Positions 42,236 to 50,154 of a stretch of DNA of 64,000 nucleotides are shown here, one piece after another. Below the pieces are notes generated by a model. It was not told the DNA's origin, searched no databases, and was given only the letters and a program-made list of their open reading frames with translations. A program made the position numbers and the translations under genes. The stretch is from Lachnospiraceae bacterium UBA7160. Lineage in GTDB: Bacteria > Bacillota > Clostridia > Lachnospirales > Lachnospiraceae. The stretch covers positions 30,179 to 94,178 of the forward strand of contig DKWE01000023.1 of the NCBI GenBank assembly GCA_002491565.1. Direction: 5' to 3'. Numbering within the stretch: position 1 is the first letter of the stretch; each line of letters starts with the position of its first letter.

Positions 42236-43873
42236 ATGGAAATTCATGCGCTGAGCAGAAAGTATTATCTGGAGCTTGCAGGCCCGGGGGAAGGCGATGC
42301 GAGAGGGGACCGGGAGCGGATTTTAGAGGCATTGCCGGAGGAATGCAGGGGCGCACAGATGCCGCTTGCGGTAATGCGGACACTGTATCCGATGTGCAGG
42401 GAGGCCGGATTCCGGCTGACTGTTACACTGGTGCAAAACGGTTTCGGCTGGGAGGTGCTGCGGGTCGAGCCGGGCGATACAACAGCGGTTCACTACGGTG
42501 CTGCAGTTGATTTCGGAAGCACGACACTGGTGATGCAGGTGGTGAACCTGAACACCGGGGAGATTGTGACGCAGCAGAGCATCTTCAATCCCCAGATCCG
42601 GTACGGGGAGGAGATCCTGAGCCGGATTTTCTATACGAAGGATCAGCTGGAGCATTTAAGGGAAATGCAGGAGACGACTGCCAGTGGCTTCAATGCGCTG
42701 ATTGCAAAGTGTGAAGAAGACTGCGGTATCCCGCGCGGGCAGTATACAGCGATGACTGTCGGCGGGAATACGACGATGATCCAGCTTTTGCTTGGTGTGT
42801 ATCCATGGCCGGTATTTGAGACGCCGTATGCTCCGGCAGTGCAGGAGCCGGGATTTCTTGCGGCGGCAGAGCTTGGAATTTCACTTCCGGGGTATGTGTA
42901 TCTGTTTCCGTCGGCGGCGAATTATCTGGGCGGGGATATTATCAGCGGACTGCTCGCAGCCGGGATCGATCAGTCGGAGCGGTTATCCGTGTTTATCGAT
43001 ATCGGGACAAACGGAGAGCTGGTCGCAGGCAATTCAGAATTCCTGCTCGCAGGAGCCGGAGCAGCGGGACCAGCGCTCGAAGGAGGCATCAGCCGCTATG
43101 GGATGCGTGCGGATACCGGAGCGGTGGACCATGTGCACATTCAGGATGGAAAACTGCAGATTCACGTGATCGGGGCAGCGCAGGGGGGCACGCAGAATTC
43201 GCAGAGCGCAGGCGCACCGGCTGCGCGGAAAGACAGGCCGGAGAGCACAGATGCACCGCGTCCGCAGGGGATCTGCGGTTCGGGGATTGTCGATCTGCTC
43301 GCGGAGTTGTTCCTGAATGGATGGGTGGATGCGCTTGGAAAGTTCCAGGAGGACGCTTCGGAGCGTATCATTCAGGTGAGGAATCATCTGGACGAGGAAC
43401 GGGAGGAGCTTGCCGTCTGCTATGCATGGGCGTCTGAGTCCGCAAATGGAGAGGATCTCGTATTTACACAATCCGATGTGACAGAATTTATCCGGACGAA
43501 GGCCGCGGCACATACGATGGTTGCCTATCTGATCGATGAGTTTGGTCTGCAGGAGGAGGACGTCGCGCGGTTCTATCTGGCAGGCGCATTTGGAAAGTAT
43601 CTTGACGTGGAGGCGGCGGTGACGATCGGAATGTATCCGGATTTGCCGCGGGACAAGTTTGTGATGATTGGAAACGCTTCTCTGGAGGGGGCGCGCAAGC
43701 TGCTGCTCGATGCACGGTGCCTTGCGGATGTAGAGCGGATTGTGCGGAAAATCACGTATGTGCAGTTTGGAGAAGCGGGGAATTTCGTGGAACGGATGCA
43801 TGCGGCACAGTTCCTGCCCTATACGGATCTGGACGCGTATCCGTCTGTGAAGCGCAGACTTCAGCGAAGATAA
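42236..43873 (+). CDS. RACo-like ASKHA/DUF4445 protein lacking the Fe-S domain
   Basis: 545 residues from ATG 42236 (AGAGGAG upstream). After ~80 residues with no Fe-S cysteines comes the RACo middle/ASKHA core: GAAVDFGSTTLVMQVVNLNT, NPQIRYGEEILSRI, TVGGNTTMIQLLLG, VFIDIGTNGELVAGN, and the C-terminal LAGAFGKYLDVEAAVTIGMY. RACo proteins use ATP to reactivate corrinoid Fe-S proteins and normally carry an N-terminal 2Fe-2S domain, which is missing here. A low-complexity insert sits near 350-375 (GGTQNSQSAGAPAARKD). Role probably in corrinoid methyl-transfer metabolism, but no methyltransferase genes are nearby. Confidence 0.85.
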   Translation: MEIHALSRKYYLELAGPGEGDARGDRERILEALPEECRGAQMPLAVMRTLYPMCREAGFRLTVTLVQNGFGWEVLRVEPGDTTAVHYGAAVDFGSTTLVMQVVNLNTGEIVTQQSIFNPQIRYGEEILSRIFYTKDQLEHLREMQETTASGFNALIAKCEEDCGIPRGQYTAMTVGGNTTMIQLLLGVYPWPVFETPYAPAVQEPGFLAAAELGISLPGYVYLFPSAANYLGGDIISGLLAAGIDQSERLSVFIDIGTNGELVAGNSEFLLAGAGAAGPALEGGISRYGMRADTGAVDHVHIQDGKLQIHVIGAAQGGTQNSQSAGAPAARKDRPESTDAPRPQGICGSGIVDLLAELFLNGWVDALGKFQEDASERIIQVRNHLDEEREELAVCYAWASESANGEDLVFTQSDVTEFIRTKAAAHTMVAYLIDEFGLQEEDVARFYLAGAFGKYLDVEAAVTIGMYPDLPRDKFVMIGNASLEGARKLLLDARCLADVERIVRKITYVQFGEAGNFVERMHAAQFLPYTDLDAYPSVKRRLQRR

Positions 43874-43879
43874 CGGAGT

Positions 43880-43915
43880 CCGATGAAAAATTATGCTGCC
43901 AGGTTTGTCAGATAG
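43880..43915 (+). repeat. Dispersed ~48 bp repeat, copy C (degenerate)
   Basis: CCGATGAAAAATTATGCTGC then CAGGTTTGTCAGATAG, 7 bases after the RACo-like stop. The least conserved of the four copies. Confidence 0.6.
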
Positions 43916-44063
43916 GAATGAATCATGACAGGCACAATAGTTGTTAAATAACTCAGCGAATATTCTGAAAGGCACATCGACTGTTACAGCAAGTCGCTGG
44001 CTGGAGAAGTTGGCGAAACTGTAGCCAATGGCTTGTTTTGACAGCAGAAGACAGGAGTACGAT

Positions 44064-44786
44064 ATGAAAAATACGTATGTGGCACTTGATCTTGAGACAA
44101 CAGGGCTTGACCCACTGCACAGCCAGATCCTGGAAATCGGAGCGGTGCGGGTCGAGGATGGCAAGGTGACAGATACCTATGAGACATTTATTGACAGCGG
44201 CGCTGTGATTCCGGCGGAAATCACGAAACTGACCGGGATTACGGCCGCGATGGTGGCAGGCAGTCCAGATACGCGCAAGGCGGTGGAGGGCTTCCTTGCA
44301 TTTTCCGGAGATGACGTCCTGCTGGGACATAACCTGCTTTTTGACTATGCGTTTATGAAGAAGAATGTGCTGGATCTGGGCGGCTCCTATGAGCGGAACG
44401 GGTTGGATACGCTTGCCATCGCCCGGAAATGCCTGCCTGGTCTTCCAAGCCGGTCCCTTGACAAAGTGGCTGCGTATTTTGGAATTTCGCAGGAGCACCA
44501 TCACCGTGCGCTCGACGATGCACTGACGGCTGCACGCATCTATGAACGGCTGCAGGAAAAGTTTGGGACAGCCTGCCCGGAGCTTTTTGAGCCGGTGCAG
44601 CTGCAGGCCCGGATCAAAAAAGAGGGAGCGATTACAATTTCACAAAAAGGATACTTGCGTGATTTGATAAAATATCATAGAATAGAGACTAATGTACAAA
44701 TTGACACATTGACAAAAAATGAAGCATCCCGGATGATTGATGGAATCATTTCGAGATACGGAAGGATTGCGAGGAAAAGGCTATGA
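44064..44786 (+). CDS. DnaQ-like 3'-5' exonuclease (DEDDh)
   Basis: 240 residues from ATG 44064 (CAGGAG upstream). ExoI motif ALDLETTGLDPLHSQILEIG, ExoII LLGHNLLFDYAFMKK, ExoIII HHRALDDALTAARIYERL: all four acidic residues and the His are present. After residue ~175 comes a small helical tail (GYLRDLIKYHRIETNVQIDT). Resembles the exonuclease domain of PolC-type polymerases, but stands alone. Probably trims DNA or RNA ends. It overlaps the tiny membrane peptide gene by ATGA. Confidence 0.92.
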   Translation: MKNTYVALDLETTGLDPLHSQILEIGAVRVEDGKVTDTYETFIDSGAVIPAEITKLTGITAAMVAGSPDTRKAVEGFLAFSGDDVLLGHNLLFDYAFMKKNVLDLGGSYERNGLDTLAIARKCLPGLPSRSLDKVAAYFGISQEHHHRALDDALTAARIYERLQEKFGTACPELFEPVQLQARIKKEGAITISQKGYLRDLIKYHRIETNVQIDTLTKNEASRMIDGIISRYGRIARKRL

Positions 44787-44890
44787 TGAATTTTAATAAC
44801 AACGAGACAAAACAGAAAATTGCGGCAGTGATCGTCGTCGTTATCGTACTTGCGATGGTGCTTGGTATGATTCTTCCGGCGCTGCTGTAA
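44783..44890 (+). CDS. Small single-helix membrane protein, 35 aa
   Basis: ATG 44783 overlaps the exonuclease stop (ATGA) and has GAGGAAAAGG upstream. MMNFNNNETKQKIAAVIVVV then IVLAMVLGMILPALL: polar start, one transmembrane helix to the end. The position between two genes with almost no spacing and a good ribosome site supports a real gene. It resembles small hydrophobic proteins often seen in Lachnospiraceae; function unknown. Confidence 0.7.
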   Translation: MMNFNNNETKQKIAAVIVVVIVLAMVLGMILPALL

Positions 44891-44916
44891 CGGGCAGAGA
44901 TCAGAGGGGAGATTTT

Positions 44917-46590
44917 ATGCAGGATAGGGTGATTTTAAAAAGAATCGCCGCGCGCAGGTGGGGTGCGGCGGTTTTGTGTCTGTCAGGCACTGCAGCTGTA
45001 TGCTTGTCAGGGATGGCAAAGGTGCAGGCGTCAGAGACGGAGGAGGTCATCAGCGACGGCGTCTTCATCGGTGACAAGGATGTCAGCGGGATGACGATAA
45101 AAGAAGTTGAGGAATATGTAGAAGGGCAGGTAGAGGCGCTCGGGAATTCTACCGTTACAATCCGAATGGGAGACAATGAGACTTCCAGGACTCTTTCTGA
45201 GCTGGGCCTTGTATGGGAAAATACAGATCTGGTGCAGGAGGTCAGTCAGATTGGCACAACGGGGAATATCATTCGCCGTTACAAGGAGCAGAAGGACCTG
45301 CAGAACCAGAGCCTGAACTATGAAATCGAGTATACGATTAATGAGGCGCTGGAGAAGGATTTTGTCAATTCCTGCAGCAGCTTCAATTCCCAGCCGGTCG
45401 AAGGCTCGGTGTATCTCGGGGATGACGGCATGCTGCATGTTGAAGGCGGCACGGACGGACTGACGCTGAATGCAGAGGCGACACTTGCCTCGATTCAGGA
45501 GGTGCTTTTTGACTGGCAGCCGGGCGATGTGACGGTCGATGCGGTCGTGGATCGTGTCTCCCCGGAACTGACGGCGGAGACGCTCTCAAAGATGACGGAT
45601 GTGCTGGGTTCTGCTACGACGGATTATTCAGCGTCTTCGTCGGGGCGGGCGCAGAATGTTGAGACAGGAACAGCGAAGATCGACGGGACACTGCTTATGC
45701 CAGGGGAAAGCTTTTCTGTCACAGAGGCGGTGGTGCCGTTTACCGCAGATAATGGTTATCAGCTCGCACCGTCCTATGAGGCGGGGCAGGTCGTGGATTC
45801 TTATGGCGGCGGCATCTGTCAGGTGTCAACTACGCTTTACAATGCAGTGCTGAAGTCGGAGCTGGAGATAGACGCGCGGTCGAATCATACGATGCTGGTG
45901 AGCTATGTCGATCCGTCCAAGGACGCGGCGATCGCTGAGGGACTGATGGACTTTGTGTTTACAAATGATACGGATGGTCCGATCTATATTTCTGGTTCCG
46001 CATACTATGGAACGTTGAATTTCACAATTTTTGGGGAAGAGACGCGGCCATCGAACCGTTCGATCGAATTTGTCAGCGAGGTGACGAGTCAGACGGACCC
46101 GGCGGATAATATCAAGCTGGTCGCGAAGACGGATCAGAATGTCGGCTACTTTATGCAGGTGCAGTCACCGCACCAGGGGCTGTCGGCAGTTCTCTGGAAA
46201 AATATTTATGTGGACGGAGTGCTGACTGATACGATACAGATCAACAGCAGCTATTACCAGGCATCGCCTGCGATTTATGAGGTCGGTGTTGTGACGTCAA
46301 ACCAGGCGTTGAGCTCGGCTCTGTATACGGCAATTGCGCAGAACAATCTTTCGCAGGTGCAGACACTGATCGCGAATGGTGTAGCGCAGCAGACGGAGGC
46401 GCCGGAACAGACGGATCCGCCGCAGACTGATCCAGTGCAGACCGATCCAGTGCAGACCGATCCGCCGCAGACCGATCCGCCGCAAACGGATCCAGTGCAG
46501 ACCGATCCAGTGCAGACCGATCCGCCAATGGTGGATCCTCCGGAAACAACAGCTCCGGCAGATGACGGGGGAGTTGTGACGGTCGGATAG
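44917..46590 (+). CDS. VanW-family cell-surface protein with TDP-repeat tail
   Basis: 557 residues. Signal peptide or anchor at about 18-38 (GAAVLCLSGTAAVCLSGMAK), PG_binding_4-like domain (about 50-200) and VanW domain (about 215-360: LLMPGESFSVTEAVVPFTAD, SYGGGICQVSTTLYNAVL, NHTMLVSYVDPSKDAAI). The C-terminus has nine QTDPP/QTDPV units coded by a 15 bp minisatellite (46406-46525). VanW proteins are found with cell-wall genes; biochemical role unsettled. The charge-poor Pro/Thr/Asp tail probably extends through the wall. GAGGGGAG precedes the ATG; 26 bases after the small membrane gene. Confidence 0.93.
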   Translation: MQDRVILKRIAARRWGAAVLCLSGTAAVCLSGMAKVQASETEEVISDGVFIGDKDVSGMTIKEVEEYVEGQVEALGNSTVTIRMGDNETSRTLSELGLVWENTDLVQEVSQIGTTGNIIRRYKEQKDLQNQSLNYEIEYTINEALEKDFVNSCSSFNSQPVEGSVYLGDDGMLHVEGGTDGLTLNAEATLASIQEVLFDWQPGDVTVDAVVDRVSPELTAETLSKMTDVLGSATTDYSASSSGRAQNVETGTAKIDGTLLMPGESFSVTEAVVPFTADNGYQLAPSYEAGQVVDSYGGGICQVSTTLYNAVLKSELEIDARSNHTMLVSYVDPSKDAAIAEGLMDFVFTNDTDGPIYISGSAYYGTLNFTIFGEETRPSNRSIEFVSEVTSQTDPADNIKLVAKTDQNVGYFMQVQSPHQGLSAVLWKNIYVDGVLTDTIQINSSYYQASPAIYEVGVVTSNQALSSALYTAIAQNNLSQVQTLIANGVAQQTEAPEQTDPPQTDPVQTDPVQTDPPQTDPPQTDPVQTDPVQTDPPMVDPPETTAPADDGGVVTVG

Positions 46591-46649
46591 CGCAATGGTA
46601 CAGGATAATCAGGAAAACAGACAGGGTGCAGGTGGAAGGATGAGTACTT

Positions 46650-47693
46650 ATGCAGACAGGCAAGCTTTCGGAACCGGCGCTGAAGCGTTCGGTGCTGCGG
46701 CAATTCTATACAGAGCCGGCGCGCTGCAGGGAGCGATATGGCGCAGACTGTGCGGAGCAGGAGGGGCGCGAGGGCTATGTGTCGCTCTACTCGGTGGCAA
46801 ATGAAGTTCCGGGTTTTGCGCACGATCCCGGAAAGCTTGTGATGGCTGTATCGAATAATCTATGGGCGTGCGGGGCAAGACCGGACGGTTTTCTGGTGTC
46901 GGCGGTGCTCCCGGAGACGTATGAGGAGTCCCGGCTGCGCGCGGATATGCAGCGCATCCGACAGGCGGCGGAAGACTTGTGTGCGCAGGCGCCCATGCAG
47001 AGAGCGGCTGAGAGTGCAGGCGTGTGTGTGCAGACATCGGGCCGGATTCTGGGCGGGCATACACAGGTGTCGGATCGTGTACGGGAGGCAGTTTACACGG
47101 TGACGGGCATTGGCTATGCGCGCAGGGAGGAATGCAGGCAGCAGGTACTGCTGCGGCCGGGAGATGATCTCGTAGTGATCGGGCGGATTGCGCTTGGAGG
47201 AACGGCGGCGCTGGCAATTGGAGCAGAGAAGGAACTCAGGGCGCGTTTCCCCTTCTCATTGGTGGAGCGCGCGAAATCGTTCGAACAGCAGATGGACGTG
47301 GGGAAAGCGGCCCGGACTATCACCCGATTTGGCAGGACGGCGGTACATGATCTTTCCTTTGGAGGCATCTTCAATGCACTCTGGGAGATGGCGGACCGCG
47401 CAGGTACCGGGCTGGAAGTGGATCTTCGGAAAATCCCTGTATATCAGGAAACAATTGAATTATGTGAATATTTTGATGCCAATCCGTACTATTTATATTC
47501 TGCGGGAGCATTGCTCGCAGGGACGGTGCACGGAGAGGCGCTGGTATCGCAGCTGGCGGCACAGGGCATGGAAGCTGCAGTGATTGGACGGGCGACGGAT
47601 GGAAACGGGCGCGTGATCCGCAATGGAGAAGAGGTGCGCTACCTTGACCGTCCGAAGCAGGACGAGTGGTACCGGATTGCGGGACGCATATAA
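46650..47693 (+). CDS. AIR synthase-related (HypE/PurM-like) protein
   Basis: 347 residues of the PurM/HypE fold. The N-terminal part (LVMAVSNNLWACGARPDGFL) corresponds to the ATP-binding domain, and the C-terminal part has GKAARTITRFGRTAVHDLSF, GGIFNALWEMADRAGTGLEV, PYYLYSAGALLAGTV and MEAAVIGRATDGNGRVIRNG. The Cys-terminated tail of true HypE is absent (it ends YRIAGRI), so this is not the hydrogenase maturation enzyme. The reaction is unknown. The ribosome site GGAAGG is 10 bases from the ATG. Confidence 0.8.
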   Translation: MQTGKLSEPALKRSVLRQFYTEPARCRERYGADCAEQEGREGYVSLYSVANEVPGFAHDPGKLVMAVSNNLWACGARPDGFLVSAVLPETYEESRLRADMQRIRQAAEDLCAQAPMQRAAESAGVCVQTSGRILGGHTQVSDRVREAVYTVTGIGYARREECRQQVLLRPGDDLVVIGRIALGGTAALAIGAEKELRARFPFSLVERAKSFEQQMDVGKAARTITRFGRTAVHDLSFGGIFNALWEMADRAGTGLEVDLRKIPVYQETIELCEYFDANPYYLYSAGALLAGTVHGEALVSQLAAQGMEAAVIGRATDGNGRVIRNGEEVRYLDRPKQDEWYRIAGRI

Positions 47694-47725
47694 GGCAAGG
47701 CTGCTATAATTGAAAAGGAGATCGT

Positions 47726-48208
47726 ATGAGAGAGCAGATTTTAACATTTTTGGAGAAGAACAGTAAAATTGATTTGAAGGAGCTGGCAATCCTGCTTGGC
47801 TCCAGCGAGGAGATCATTGCAAATGAGGTGGCACAGATGGAGAAGGAGCAGGTCATCTGCGGCTACCATACACTGATTGACTGGGAGAAGACCTCGTCGG
47901 AAAAGGTGACTGCGCTGATCGAGGTGCGCGTGACTCCGCAGCGGGGGCAGGGATTTGATTCCATCGCGGAGCGGATCTACAATTATCCGGAGGTCCAGTC
48001 AGTGTACCTGATTTCCGGCGGCTATGATCTGCTGGTTATTCTGGAGGGAAAGTCTCTGCGCGATGTGTCATCGTTCGTCAGCGACAAGCTGTCTACTTTG
48101 GATACCGTGCTGTCCACAGCGACGCACTTTATTTTGAAGAAATACAAGGACTACGGGACAATTCTCGGAAAAAAATCAAAGGATGAAAGGATGCTGGTGA
48201 CGCTGTGA
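47726..48208 (+). CDS. Lrp/AsnC-family regulator
   Basis: 160 residues: N-terminal winged helix (LTFLEKNSKIDLKELAILLG, SSEEIIANEVAQMEKEQVIC) and C-terminal RAM ligand domain (ALIEVRVTPQRGQGFDSIAE, VQSVYLISGGYDLLVILEG). Overlaps the aminotransferase gene by 4 bases. This pair is common in Bacillota, and the regulator probably adjusts the aminotransferase operon to amino-acid levels. AAAAGGAG precedes the ATG. Confidence 0.94.
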   Translation: MREQILTFLEKNSKIDLKELAILLGSSEEIIANEVAQMEKEQVICGYHTLIDWEKTSSEKVTALIEVRVTPQRGQGFDSIAERIYNYPEVQSVYLISGGYDLLVILEGKSLRDVSSFVSDKLSTLDTVLSTATHFILKKYKDYGTILGKKSKDERMLVTL

Positions 48209-49383
48209 GAAATCCATTATCGAAAAAGGTAGTAACGATTCAGCCGTCCGGTATCCGCAAATTTTTTGATATCGTCAGCGAGATGGAGGATGTGATTTCG
48301 CTCGGCGTGGGCGAGCCGGATTTTGATACACCCTGGCATATCCGCGATGAGGGTATTTATACTCTGGAAAAGGGGCGGACATTTTATACCTCCAACGCCG
48401 GTCTGAAGGAGCTCCGCGTCGAAATTGCAAATTATCTGAAGCGCCGCTGTAAGATAGAGTACGATCCGCTCCACGAGATTCTGGTGACGGTCGGCGGAAG
48501 TGAGGGTATCGATGTGGCGCTGCGCGCGATGCTGGACCCGGGGGATGAGGTACTGATTCCGGAGCCGTGCTATGTGTCGTATCTGCCATGTGTGGTGCTG
48601 GCGGACGGAGTGCCGGTGACAATTGAGCTGAAGGAGAAGAACCAGTTCCGCCTGACGAAAGAGGAACTGTTGGAGGCGATTACCGATAAGACGAAGATTC
48701 TGGTGCTGCCCTTCCCGAATAATCCGACCGGAGGTGTGATGCGCCGCGCGGATCTGGAGGCAATTGCAGAGGTCTGCATCGAAAAGGATATTTTTGTACT
48801 GTCGGATGAGATTTATTCTGAGCTTACCTACGGGGAAGAGCATGTGTCGATCGCGAGCATTCCGGGTATGCGTGAGCGGACGCTGACGATTAATGGATTT
48901 TCTAAATCCTATGCGATGACCGGCTGGCGGCTTGGGTACATCTGTGGGCCGCAGGAAATTGTGAAGCAGATGACAAAGATCCACCAGTTTGCGATTATGT
49001 GTGCGCCGACGAACAGTCAGTACGCGGCGGTTGAGGCACTGCGCCACGGAGATGAAGATATTGCGATGATGCGCGAGGCATACAATCAGCGCCGCAGGTA
49101 TCTGATGCATGCGTTCCAGGAAATGGGGCTGCCGTGTTTTGAGCCGTTTGGTGCGTTCTATGTATTTCCGTGCATCAAACAGTTTGGGATGACCTCGGAT
49201 GAATTTGCGACGAGGCTGCTGGAGGAGGAGCATGTGGCGGTCGTTCCGGGGAATGCGTTCGGAGAATGCGGAGAAGGTTTCCTCCGGATCTCTTACGCGT
49301 ATTCACTCGACAATCTCCGCGTTGCAATGGAGCGGCTCGGACGGTTTGTGGGGAAGCTGCGCAAAGCGGATCCGGCAGGCTGA
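48205..49383 (+). CDS. Class I/II (PLP-dependent) aminotransferase
   Basis: 392 residues from GTG 48205, overlapping the Lrp gene (GTGA). Fold type I pattern: ISLGVGEPDFDTPWHI, FPNNPTGGVMRRADLEAIAE, VLSDEIYSELTYGEE, the PLP lysine in TINGFSKSYAMTGWRLGYIC, and the Arg in EGFLRISYAYSLDNL. Transfers amino groups between amino acids and 2-oxo acids; substrate (Ala, aromatic or other) not determined. Normal length. Confidence 0.95.
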   Translation: MRNPLSKKVVTIQPSGIRKFFDIVSEMEDVISLGVGEPDFDTPWHIRDEGIYTLEKGRTFYTSNAGLKELRVEIANYLKRRCKIEYDPLHEILVTVGGSEGIDVALRAMLDPGDEVLIPEPCYVSYLPCVVLADGVPVTIELKEKNQFRLTKEELLEAITDKTKILVLPFPNNPTGGVMRRADLEAIAEVCIEKDIFVLSDEIYSELTYGEEHVSIASIPGMRERTLTINGFSKSYAMTGWRLGYICGPQEIVKQMTKIHQFAIMCAPTNSQYAAVEALRHGDEDIAMMREAYNQRRRYLMHAFQEMGLPCFEPFGAFYVFPCIKQFGMTSDEFATRLLEEEHVAVVPGNAFGECGEGFLRISYAYSLDNLRVAMERLGRFVGKLRKADPAG

Positions 49384-49510
49384 GGGCGGACATACCGTCA
49401 CAGAACGTGGCGGAGGTGCTGCTATCGAGTCGGATAAACGACAGCGGGGTGCATTCTGTCATGCAGGATAGAAGTATGTATGGCCGGGTGTTTTGTCACG
49501 CAGATAAGAG

Positions 49511-49542
49511 ACCTGTATGGCTGCGCATCTTGCCATACAGGT
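49511..49542 (+). promoter_or_regulatory. Hairpin just before trmL
   Basis: ACCTGTATGGC (49511-49521) and GCCATACAGGT (49532-49542), perfect 11 bp stem with a 10-base loop, ending 17 bases before the ATG. No T-run. It could end the previous transcript or shape the trmL leader. Confidence 0.45.
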
Positions 49543-49559
49543 GAGAAGGTTATAGAACT

Positions 49560-50057
49560 ATGGCGAAGTTAAATGTTGTATTGTATGAGCCGGAGATTCC
49601 GGCAAATACTGGGAATATCGGCCGGACCTGTGTGGCGACCGGGACGCGGCTCCACCTGATCGAGCCGCTTGGTTTTTCCTTGTCGGAGAAGGCGCTGAAG
49701 CGCGCCGGGATGGATTACTGGCCGCAGCTGGATGTGACGACCTACCTTGATTATGAGGATTTTCTTGCCCGGAATCCGGGTGCGAAAATCTATATGGCGA
49801 CGACCAAGGCGCGGCGCGTCTACACGGAGGCGGTGTATGAGCCGGACTGCTATCTGATGTTCGGAAAGGAGAGCGCAGGAATCCCGGAGGAGATCCTGAA
49901 GGAGCATCCGGATACTGCTGTGCGTATTCCGATGATCGGAGAGACACGCTCTCTGAATCTCAGCAATTCCGTGGCAATCGTGCTGTATGAGGCGCTGCGG
50001 CAGAATCAATTTGGCCATATGAAGCTGCAGGGGCAGCTCACGAAGTATGAATGGTGA
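49560..50057 (+). CDS. trmL: tRNA (cytidine/uridine-34 2'-O)-methyltransferase
   Basis: 165 residues of the SPOUT knot family: NVVLYEPEIPANTGNIGRTC, ATGTRLHLIEPLGFSLSEKA, YLMFGKESAGIPEEIL and the knot motif TRSLNLSNSVAIVLYEALRQ. Methylates the wobble ribose of leucine tRNAs using SAM. Normal length. GAGAAGG lies upstream. Confidence 0.96.
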   Translation: MAKLNVVLYEPEIPANTGNIGRTCVATGTRLHLIEPLGFSLSEKALKRAGMDYWPQLDVTTYLDYEDFLARNPGAKIYMATTKARRVYTEAVYEPDCYLMFGKESAGIPEEILKEHPDTAVRIPMIGETRSLNLSNSVAIVLYEALRQNQFGHMKLQGQLTKYEW

Positions 50058-50154
50058 TGTCGATTGGAAACTCCGATAGCGTGCTTAACAAAATTCATGA
50101 TGCAAATGATTTTGAGCGTTTAGAGGACAGGTTATAAAGAAGCGAGGCGCGTAT

